Source: Triglochin maritima (Eukaryota > Streptophyta > Magnoliopsida > Alismatales > Juncaginaceae). From it: a stretch of 64,000 nt of DNA. The notes under the pieces were generated by a model, which did no database searches, was not told the DNA's origin, and worked only from the letters and a program-made list of their open reading frames with translations. Shown one piece after another: positions 34,744 to 43,083 of the stretch (positions are counted from its first letter, which is position 1; each line of letters begins with the position of its first letter). Made by a program: the position numbers and the translations under genes. The stretch covers positions 29,657,741 through 29,721,740 of the forward strand of contig OY821782.1 of the NCBI GenBank assembly GCA_963682175.1, given 5' to 3'.

Positions 34744-35551
34744 GAATGTGACATCCCCAGACTCCAGTTCCGTCCTTCTTTCATTCTTGTCTAACCTGAT
34801 AAAAACATCACCTTTAGAGAGATCACTGTATTTTACAAAGATACACTTTTTCCCTCTAGGCCCTAGTTTTCCATATCGGTGACTAGTAGAATGAATGTAT
34901 GCCGCGCATACCCAAGGACGCAGCAGACTAAAATCAGGCTTCCGTCCTGTCCATAACTCATATGGAGTTTAGGGAACCGATTTTGTTGGAACTCTATTGA
35001 TGATATAGGCAGCAGTCATTAGAGCATCTCCCCAAAATGAAATTGGCAAGCTCGCATGCGCCATCATGGATCTAACCTTGTCTAGCAACGTTCTATTCCT
35101 TCTCTCGGCAACACCATTTTGCTGAGGAGTATAATGCATAGTGAGTTGTCTAGATATCCCTTTTCATCACATAACTCTTTGAACATTATGGAGAGATACT
35201 CACCACCTCTATCCATTCTAAGAGTTTTTATCTTGTTATCCAACTGATCTCAACTAAGCTCATGAATTTCTTAAAACATTCTAGAGCTTCTGACTTGTGA
35301 GAAATAAGATAAATATGACCATATCTAGTGAAGTCATCAATAAATGTGATGAAGTAACTCTGTCCATGTCTAGTACGCACATTCAAAGTTCCAAAAATAT
35401 CCGAGTGAATTAGTTCTAAAGGAGAAGTAGCCCTAATGGCTTTTCCGAACGGTTTTCTAGTTGCCTTTCCGGCTAGACAAGATTCACAGGTTGGCACTTC
35501 AAATTTGGAGCATTCTCCCAATACCCCCTCCTTTGCCAACCTGAACACCAA
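34744..35551 (-). pseudogene. Element E integrase
   Basis: A zinc-binding part (VPTCESCLAGK, with the paired histidines WHARLGH at the end of the preceding frame) is followed by the catalytic core with LELIHSDIFG and FITFIDDFTRYG, then after stops by RNRTLL-like, TPYELWTGRKPDFSLLR and KLGPRGKKCIFVKYS words. It would insert the cDNA, producing the 5-bp duplication seen here. A frameshift at 35499-35551 disconnects it from Gag-protease, and further stops interrupt 34900-35230. Confidence 0.87.
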
Positions 35552-36914
35552 TGTGACCTAGTCTAGCATGCCACATAACTGAATCTTTATTCAAGGAACT
35601 TTGGCTCATAAAGGCACTAGTATTACGATTGAAATCATAAATTACGTCCAACACAAGAAAACCGTCTGAAAGAAAGGCACGTCCATAACAAATGTTAGCA
35701 AGGTATAAACCCATATCATTGTTCTCAAAAATAACTTTAAAACCATGCCTCATCAAAACAACAACAGAAATAATATTTCGCCGTATAGCGGGTGCATACA
35801 ACACGTCGTGAAGTAATAGGATCCGGCCACTTCGCAAAGCCACTTTGCATGTGCCAACTCCAAGAACTTCAAAGCTAGTGTTGTTCGCCATGTTTATTCG
35901 CCTCCCACTTGGAACACGGAGATATTCCACGAATGCAGAACGATCCTTTGTTACGTGGTCCGTGGCACCTGAATCCACAATCCACACAGGAGAATGATCA
36001 GTGAGCATCACAGAACTAGTCACGTTACAATTCGAGGGTTTACACACAGTAATTACCTTTTGCTCAGTGCACTCACGAGCAAAATGTCCAGTCTTTTGGC
36101 AGTTAAAACAAGTCACATTAGACTTATCTCTCCCACCTCTGGATCCTCGAGGTCGTTTCTTTTCAGCTTTGTTTGCTGTTTTGTTCTTATTTGCACCCTT
36201 CTTGCCTTTAAAACCCTGAGCTCTATCTGGTTTGCGCTTAAAACCTGCACTCCTCCGAGGAGCGCCAGCTTCAGCAGCAAACACTTCAGTTAGAGGGGCT
36301 TCCGCAAGCATGCGGTCCTCCTCCAGCTCTAGGTGTTTTGCGGCCTGGTCAAATGTCCTGATGTCATCAGCATGGGTCAGATGGTCCTTCATATGCTCCC
36401 AACTCTTCGAAGGCAATGATCTGATGAGAGCAGACACTTGCTCCTCATCGGTCTTAGCACGACCGGCAGCGCTCAACTCGCTAATCATGTTTGACATTGC
36501 GGTAATATGCTGCCTCATTGTGTGACCTTGGCGAATTTTATACCCATCAAATTTGAGCCCAAGTTGGCGGGCCCTTGTGACGGAGGTCACTCCATACTGA
36601 AACTTCACAGCTTCCCACAAGGCCTTTGCAGTTCATAATTTTTCGAACCGCAATAACAGATCATCTCGCATCGAACTCAGAATTGTAATGCGAGCAATAC
36701 GGTCTTTCTTTTTCCATGCATTATAGACATCCATATTTCTGCGATGCTGCGCTGTGTTCCCCTCCTCGGGGGGAGACATAGTTTGGGTTATATTTTCTAA
36801 CATATCCTGATCCCCTAAGAGATACTCAATTTTACGATGCCATAGATCGCAATTCCTTTCATTGAGTTTATCTCCTCGAGTCAGATCAGCGACAATGCTT
36901 TTGGAAGCAGCCAT
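35499..36914 (-). pseudogene. Element E Gag and protease
   Basis: I take the start at 36914 (MAASKSIVADL), the usual form of copia Gag, instead of an upstream in-frame ATG. The Gag core runs through WHRKIEYLLG and MWEAVKFQYG; a TGA at 36633-36635 replaces the expected TGG in the word FEKLWTAKALW. A basic stretch precedes the CCHC knuckle CFNCQKTGHFAREC (36069-36110), and the protease active site WIVDSGATDHV lies near 35953-35985. A pre-integrase segment ends WHARLGHIG before the frame is lost. Apart from the single stop, Gag-protease is one long frame. Confidence 0.92.
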
Positions 36915-36938
36915 AAAGAATCTAGGACAAAAACACAT

Positions 36939-38898
36939 AGTGATACATGAGTTCTAGCATAAAATACAACGAGCTACAATAGTCATAAATAATAAATAAA
37001 CCGACTTAATAGCTATAGCATTCAGACCAAAGGAAAACATAAAGCATTCAATCAAATCCTCATGCAATAGTTAGTAAAGCCATTTTATTAATCTATTTAT
37101 TGAGCTCCATCATGATTTAGAGACCCAAAAAAACGTTTAAATCATGGGAAATCAGCAAATAAAGAAAGTATTGCCGCCGGTTGCAAGGTGGTTTACACAA
37201 AACACTTCTACCTTGCAACTCCCACTAGGCATGTAGGTTCCCAAAAAAAACGTTTCCTTTCAAAAAAAATCAATCAAGATCACACAGAAATCGATTGCTA
37301 TATTACTTTCATATTAAGCTAAGGATCCCCCAAAGGGATTTAGCCTCTTAGACGGGAACCTGCGTGAGCCTTATAGCAATAATATCGCAATAATAAATAA
37401 ATAAAGGAACCCCTCGTCTCCTCAGGGCAATAAACAGTCCACGGTCCATAATTATTACAATCCATCAATATTACAGTCCATTGCGATATCTATTGCAAAT
37501 GGAATTGAATGATTGAAATTATGCTCAACTCTCAATAAGGCAGTAAATAAAATCAGCAACCATTCATTCCATACAAGCACAATCTTTCCATACGTTAGCA
37601 CAATCCGACGTATGAAAAAAATACCATAAAGTGTGCACCACTTTCAATCAAGAAGACAGATATGCATAAGGAAACAATGCATTTATGGTGCACGAATATT
37701 GGCAAAAACGTGTTAGGTAATAACAACCAATCTCCACAATAATCATTCTCAAAACAGAATTTTTCTTCTTTCCCTAATCAATATAATCATGATAGCACAA
37801 AATTGTCCTACTTTGATTAGGAAAGAAAAATTCCGAAATTCTTTGGTGGAAAGCAACACATATTTGTGCATCAAAGGAAAGCATTCAAAAATACTTTAAG
37901 GCAATAAAACTCCAATCCATAATATCTTCCCAAAAATTTCAGAATTAGCCAATCAGTCCTTAATCAATATAAGCATGCAATCAACAATAATTATGGTACT
38001 TGTATTGGAAAGAAAATTTCGAAATTCTTTGGTGGAGGGTAACACATAAATGCACATATGATGAAAAGGAAATATTTCAAATGAAATGCATGCTATCCAT
38101 CCCAAAAATTCCGAAAATCCTTAATGAGATCAACATATATGTGCATTTAATCATAAATGAAATATTTCAAATCAAATGAATGCTATCATTTCAAAAATTC
38201 GAAAATCCTTAATGAGATTAACATATATGTGCATTCAATCATAAAGGAAATATTTCAAATGAAATGCATGCTATCATTCCAAAAAAAATATTTCCGAATT
38301 ATACAATATGATAACTCAATATTCATGTATGTGCATGATTTTGCAATTAACATCTAATCCTAGATGCATGCACATGTGATTAAAAATTACATATACATGA
38401 ATAAGGCAACACGCATCTAACCTTAGATGTATGTACAAGAGTTTAGAAAGAAAAATGCACAATCAAATCATACCATCCGAAATGTATGATCACATTATAT
38501 GATACATGCAATAATTAACTCTTGTAAAATTATCATCATATTTCAAACAACATATATGCACATATTATCAAGAACAAACAAACTCTAGCCGCAAGCTTCA
38601 AGGATGAAAGAAATATGCGCAACAAACATAGATTAACATGTAACCCTAGGTACATGCATAAAATGAAATCTAAGCTATGCGCAAGAGTGAAATAATGATT
38701 AAACTTGTAATGCAATTGGCTTGTAATGAAATGAATCAAGAAAACATGCGTAAGGGTGAGGAAAAATGCCATCAAACCCTAGGCGCACGATGAAGAGAAA
38801 AAACTACACATGTATGCGATTTCTCTCAAAAACAACCGAAATTATTTCAACATATATGAAATAAGAAAGTGCTCAAAAAATTCGGAGGTGACCAAGAT
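36939..38898 (-). other. Element E long 5' leader with diverged tandem repeats
   Basis: Nearly 2 kb of AT-rich untranslated sequence between primer site and Gag. 38055-38300 has three diverged copies of a roughly 75-85-bp unit (AAGGAAATATTTCAAATGAA, ATGCATGCTATC, ACATATATGTGCATT). 37800-38040 has two copies of a unit with GAAATTCTTTGGTGGA. No gene is supported. Confidence 0.7.
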
Positions 38899-38911
38899 GG
38901 CTCTGGTACCA
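38899..38911 (-). promoter_or_regulatory. Element E primer-binding site for initiator tRNA-Met
   Basis: On the minus strand TGGTACCAGAGCC, one change from the standard plant initiator tRNA-Met complement TGGTATCAGAGCC, next to the LTR. Confidence 0.92.
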
Positions 38912-38912
38912 A

Positions 38913-39294
38913 TGTTAGTTTATAACGATCTAAAGGTTCAGGAGTACCTTCTTGGAGAGAACCTGTGGCAGCGGAATGGATCGGCGATTGCCTCACGGAA
39001 TCCTCTAGAGCACCGGTCGGTCTTCTACTCTCTTGGAGAAAAAGCACGACTCCACAACCCAAGAGTCCACAGATTGACTTGGTGGAGGTGGAGGGACGAA
39101 TGGGAGAGAGAGGGAGAGGTGGCGGCTAGGGTTTGGTGGGGCTAGGGATTACACACATGAACATCCATCCAATGGGAGGCTCCCCTCCTTATATAGATGG
39201 TCCCACCCTAAACCCTAAATGTGTAGTCCAATGGGGACGCGCCATGTGTCAGTGGCTTGGGCAAATATCTTATTAATCCTAGATTAATCCAATA
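38913..39294 (-). repeat. Element E 5' LTR (right copy)
   Basis: 382 bp, same ends as the left copy. On minus a TATATAA box lies at 39189-39195, the likely promoter of the element. Confidence 0.93.
39189..39195 (-). promoter_or_regulatory. TATA box in the element E 5' LTR
   Basis: TATATAA followed by GGAGGGGAG on the minus strand; the left LTR has the same box at 31467-31473. Confidence 0.75.
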
Positions 39295-39445
39295 GTGAGA
39301 CTAATGAAACTTATACAATTGGATACAAACAACATACTAAACAACCACAAGAAACCAAATCGGATTCGGATCGAAAGGGACCGCCAATTGGCGATAACGT
39401 TTTCTTGGATCTGCTTCAATTTTGGATAGGGTTGTGATACACAGA
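39295..39445 (-). repeat. LTR D, second piece
   Basis: Begins with the right target duplication GTGAG of element E and resumes LTR D at ACTAATGAAAC. It includes GACCGCCAATTGGCGATAAC (39390-39409), a half-decayed copy of the LTR palindrome. The right limit is approximate because the next insertion has no certain border. Confidence 0.75.
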
Positions 39446-39659
39446 CAGGGGCATCCAGGACGCGCCTGACGTGGTCAGTCCAATCAGTAGAGAAATTAAT
39501 TTAATAACATGTTTGTGTCACATGCAACCTTTAGTTTCCCAATGCAACATTATTTTTTCACTGCAATGTTTGCTTTCCCCATGCAACTTTTACCTTTCCC
39601 AACACATCCTTTGGTTTCCCTATGCAACCTTCGCATACAAAGGAAAAATGAAGAGTTCA

Positions 39660-40320
39660 TGTTTTGTCCTTTTTCACATACGAGTTTGTCATTTTAATGT
39701 ATGGTTTGTCCTTTTTAAATAATAGTTTTGTTTTTTATGTATGTGTTTATCCTTTTTAAGTACCAATATTCCTTTTAAGTATGGTTTTGTTCTTTTTAGT
39801 GTAGGTTTGTCCTTCTTAAGTATGGTTTTGTCATTTTTAACAGTTGGGTCGGTCATTCTTATATTGGTGGTTGCCCTTTTTTTGTCAAGGTTTTATCCTT
39901 TTTAAGTACCGGTTTGTGCTTTTTAAGTATGGTTTCTCCTTTTTAACACTTGGGTCGGTCCTTCTTATATTGGTGGGTTGTCCTTTCTATATTGAGGTTT
40001 TGTCCTTTTTACGTAACGGTTTGTCCTTTTCAAGTATTGATTTATCCTTCTTAAGTATGAGTTTATCCAGTTTAAGTACGCGTTTGTACTTTTTAAGTAT
40101 GGTTTTGTCCTTTTTAGTGTAGGTTTGTCCTTTTTAAGTATCGTTTTGTCCTTTTTAACAGTTGGGTTGGTCCTTCTTATATTGGTGGGTTGTCCTTTAT
40201 ATGTCGAGGTTCTCCTTTTTAAGTAATGGTTTGTCCTTTTTAAGTAGTGGTTTGTCATTTTTAAGTAAGAGTTTGTCCTTTTTATCACATGCGTTTGTCA
40301 TTTTTATCATATTGGTTGTC
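39660..40320 (+). repeat. Tandem array of GTTTGTCCTTTTTAAGTA-like units
   Basis: A unit of about 17-20 bp recurs more than 25 times in diverged form. A longer unit with AGTTGGGTCGGTCCTTCTTA and TATTGGTGGGTTGTCC recurs about every 120-190 bp (near 39840, 39950, 40158). The opposite strand shows a Lys/Thr/Tyr-rich repeat peptide that is a by-product of the array. Confidence 0.8.
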
Positions 40321-40619
40321 TTTTTAGACAACCCAAGTTGAAATTAGTAAACTAGAACATGAAATCAAACCCAACTCCGTGAAAAGAAATCGAAAACCCG
40401 CAAAATAACTAATATCGAAGACAAACCAACATTAGATAAGAACACCAAAAAACAAAATCAAACAAAAAGAACCGAACTTTCATGACAAAAACACCAACAA
40501 CCCAAAAAAATAATCATCACAACACCTTAAATTAACTACAAAGAATCAAACTATCCCGAACAACACCACAAAAAACCAAAACAACTACAAAGAACCAAAA
40601 GTAGAAAGAAACAAACTTT

Positions 40620-40865
40620 CCAAAATAACATAAAAAAACCAAGATAGATCCATCACAGAAAAAACAAAAACATCAAATCAGCCCCAAAGAACCAAAATTT
40701 TCCCCAAAAACTCCACACAAAAAACACAAATCAGCTACAAGGAACCACACTTCCAAAAACCCATGACCGATCCATCACAGAACAAAAACATCAAATCAGC
40801 CAAAAAAACAAACTTTCCCAAAAAACATCACACAAAAAACTCAAATCAGCTACAAAGAACCACAT
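40620..40865 (+). repeat. A-rich duplicated unit of about 100-120 bp
   Basis: Two diverged copies (about 40648-40765 and 40769-40865) share ATCCATCACAGAA, AAAACATCAAATCAGCC, CCACACAAAAAAC and CAAATCAGCTACAA. Confidence 0.7.
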
Positions 40866-40887
40866 TCCTCTTCCTCGTTACCTCGGG

Positions 40888-41136
40888 ATGGGCTCCAACG
40901 CCGACTACTTCCTCCCCCTTCTCGTCAACCAACTTCACCGCGATGTCCTAACCAACGTCGTCGACGTCCCCACCTCCCTCAAGACCCACTGCCGCCTTCG
41001 TCTCCCTCTTACCAATCTCTCCTTCCACCGGGAGAAATTTATGGAGAATGAAACGTTTTGGGGGATAACGAAAGGTTTTCTTGAGATATGTAAGGTGGAA
41101 AGCAGAGGTCGCATAGTACGCGTGCGTGTGATGTGA
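40888..41136 (+). CDS. Small open frame in GC-rich sequence, possible captured gene fragment
   Basis: An 82-residue frame starts MGSNADYFLPLLVNQLHRDV and runs through PTSLKTHCRLRLPLTNLSF. It stands out because 40865-41035 is GC-rich and codon-like inside a very A-rich element. I do not recognise the family. It could be a fragment of a host exon picked up by a DNA transposon, or chance. No start context or neighbour supports expression. Confidence 0.2.
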   Translation: MGSNADYFLPLLVNQLHRDVLTNVVDVPTSLKTHCRLRLPLTNLSFHREKFMENETFWGITKGFLEICKVESRGRIVRVRVM

Positions 41137-41230
41137 CCATAAATAAATAAATAATATGTGATTTTATTAATCTTTGCTGACTGGATTGTTGAATGGACTG
41201 CCACATCAAATAGCGTCTGGGACGCAGCTT

Positions 41231-41586
41231 GAACAAATCATTTTCCTTTCGGATATATGCTTTAGCACTTCAATTCTTTATGTGGGGTGCACTTGGATCG
41301 GTTTGGGGAGTCTGGACCTGAATCTAATTACCAAAATACTCCTCATGATGGTGTGGAGTTTGTTGATTTGCTTATTGGTCCTTTTCGTTTACGTCTGGGT
41401 CCTTCCCTCTTGCATATCAGTCCATAAGTGTCACAATTCAGTCCTTTTTTTTGCGTTCAGGTCCTTTTTGTGTCTCCTCTAATCAAACATTTTTATTTCT
41501 GAAACAGAAACATAAAACTCGTTACATAGCACTGCTTAAAATAGAGGATATAAGATACGACTATATACATGATATGATATCAATCA
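41231..41586 (-). repeat. LTR D, third piece (U3 end)
   Basis: Resumes the A-type LTR (AAAATACTCCTCATGATGGT, CTTATTGGTCCTTTT, AACATAAAACTCGTTACATAG) and ends GATATCAATCA at 41586, the normal LTR terminus. The first 30-40 bp may still belong to the insertion. Confidence 0.75.
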
Positions 41587-41942
41587 CCTCCCTCAGCTCA
41601 CGGATGACGAGGTGATCAGCCATGTTAGGAAGTTTGATATGAAGGAGCTAGAGGAGTTGGTATTACACTCCAACGTGGATAAGGAGCCCGGGCCGGATGG
41701 GTCAACGCTAAATTCTTTAAGGGTTCATGGGAGGTGGTAAAGAGGGACATATTCAAGGTGGTGGATGACTTTATGTGTAGTAGGAAGCGTTTGGCCCTAG
41801 TGAATTACACCTCCATCAGGTTGATACTAAAGAAGGCAACCCCAGCTACTGTTGATGACTATCAATTATATCTCATTGCAACATGGTCTATCGCTACATT
41901 TCAAAGGTATTGGCAAACCGACTCAAGAAGGTGCTACCCCAA
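41587..41942 (+). pseudogene. LINE V fragment: start of an L1-type reverse transcriptase
   Basis: In two frames the plus strand reads LTDDEVISHVRKFDMKELEE, VDKEPGPDGS, then WEVVKRDIFKVVDDFM, ALVNYTSIRLI.KKATPATVDDY and ends at PQLVGE-like codons. This is the N-terminal part of the LINE RT. It stops inside the gene at GGTGGGAGAAGGAGAG and passes directly into the purine tract, with no 3' untranslated region or poly(A). The break falls exactly where LINE coding sequence is itself purine-rich. Confidence 0.82.
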
Positions 41943-42766
41943 CTGGTGGGAGAAGGAGAGATTGAGAAGAAGAGAGACAAGAGACAAAGAGGGAGATAGA
42001 GAAAGAAAGAGAAAGAGGAGAGGGAGGGAGAGAGAAGCAGAAAGAGAGAAGTAAGATAGAGAAAGAGAGAAGAAGGAGAGTGGGTACTAAAGAGAAGAAC
42101 AATAGGAGACAGAGAGAGAGAAGGAGAATGGTAGAGAAGAACAAAGAAATAGAGAGAGCGAGAAGAGTAAGGAGAAGGAGATGTAGAGGGTTGGAAAGAG
42201 TAAAGAAGCGGAGAGAGAGGGAGGAGGAGAAGGAGAGAGAACAAAAGAGATAAGAATGAGAAAGGGAGGGAAGGAGAAGGAGAGGGAGAGAGTGATGCAG
42301 AAAGAGATGGAGAAAGAGAGAATGAGGGGAGAGAGAGAGAGAGAGAGAAGGAGATGGAGAGTGAAGGTTAGAGGGAGAGGTAGAGATAGAAGATGAAAAA
42401 GAGAGAAGGAGACAGAAGGAGGAAGTGGGACAAGGAATAAAAGACAGAAGAAAGCAAAGGCGAGAAGGAGGAGATTGAAAGGAGAAGGAGAAGGAGAAGG
42501 AGAGATAGATGGTGGAGACGGAGAACTATACGGAGAGAGAGGACAATGAGAGAGAGTGAAGGAGAATCAGAAGAAGAGAGAGAGGATAGAGAAGAAGGCT
42601 GAGAATTAAAGAAAATGAGAGAGACAGAAGGAGAGTCAGAAAGAGAAGGAGAAGTGGAGGGGGGACGATAGCGAATGGGAGAAAGACAGAGAGGAGAGAG
42701 AGTTCGTAAGTTAGGTAGACAGAGAAGGACAAGAAGAACGATTAGGAGACTGGAAGTGAAGCACTC
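41943..42766 (+). repeat. Purine-rich tract fused to LINE V, 0.8 kb
   Basis: A+G on plus. GAGATTGAGAAGAAGAGAGA (41950) matches 25835, AGAAGAACAATAGGAGA (about 42096) matches 25955, and GGAGGAAGTGGGACAAGGAA (42417) matches 24338, so its order is that of the LINE I tract read past its end into its start. It stops at GAAGTGAAGCAC, where strand composition flips. Confidence 0.82.
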
Positions 42767-42958
42767 CCCTCTCATTCTGTCTCTCTCCTCTTCTCATTCT
42801 CTCTCTCTCCTCCTTGTTCTTCACTCTATGTTGTTGTACCTCTCTCTCTCCCATTCTCCCTCTTCCCTTCTATCTTCACTCTCCTTCTCCTCCACTTTTT
42901 GTCTCCAATCTCCTTCCTTTTCTCTCCTTCTACATCAATCTCTCTCCCCCTCTTTCCC
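42767..42958 (-). repeat. Purine-rich tract (minus strand) at the 3' end of LINE II
   Basis: C+T on plus. Read on minus after the LINE poly(A), GAGGTACAACAACATAGAGT and GAAGAACAAGGAGGAGAG match the LINE I tract at about 25506-25540. Confidence 0.82.
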
Positions 42959-43083
42959 TTTTTTTGCCAAGCAAAAGGGAGGCATCGCCTCTAATGTATT
43001 GATGTACGTAACCTTTTACATCCTACCAAAATTTATCAATTACAGCCCTCGAGTCATGCTCAATGCATAACTAGAATCTACCT

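Larger units (their letters stand above)
31191..39294 (-). mobile_element. Ty1/copia retrotransposon E, complete with both LTRs
   Basis: This 8.1-kb element is in minus orientation, flanked by GTGAG (31186-31190 and 39295-39299) inside gypsy LTR D. LTRs are both 382 bp and, by eye, differ at about 16 positions. The primer site fits initiator tRNA-Met. Gag, protease, integrase, RT and RNase H follow in copia order on the minus strand, with one stop and several frameshifts. Both LTR copies begin TATTGG instead of TGTTGG on the element's sense strand, so this end was already changed before this copy was made or is used naturally. It is the most complete element in the window. Confidence 0.95.
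39446..41230. mobile_element. Unclassified repeat-rich insertion with imperfect terminal inverted repeats
   Basis: LTR D is interrupted by about 1.8 kb unrelated to it. The left end CAGGGGCATCCAGGACGC with TGACGTGGTCAGTCCA resembles the reverse complement of the right end (GCGTCCCAGACGC, TGATGTGGCAGTCCA, 41172-41230), an imperfect inverted repeat of roughly 50-60 bp that suggests a DNA transposon. The interior has a pyrimidine-type tandem repeat, an A-rich half and a GC-rich open frame. An 8-bp repeat CTTCAATT occurs at 39414-39421 and 41268-41275 but does not touch the inverted repeats, so the superfamily (Mutator-like or hAT-like) stays open. Confidence 0.45.

Noticed and set aside
39965..40288. 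107-residue minus-strand frame with a repeated Lys-Arg-Thr-Asn/Lys-Tyr-Leu pattern, like a repeat protein
   Set aside because: Produced by the tandem array; the repeat period is in the DNA and continues outside the frame.
39660..40320. CRISPR-like array
   Set aside because: Units are contiguous and diverged with no unique spacers of constant length, and the genome is a plant.
39414..41275. CTTCAATT as an 8-bp target duplication of the unclassified insertion
   Set aside because: It does not abut the inverted ends (25-38 bp away on each side), so it is probably coincidence.
41894..42775. Leu/Ser-rich minus-strand frames of 116 and 135 residues
   Set aside because: Same artefact in the LINE V purine tract.
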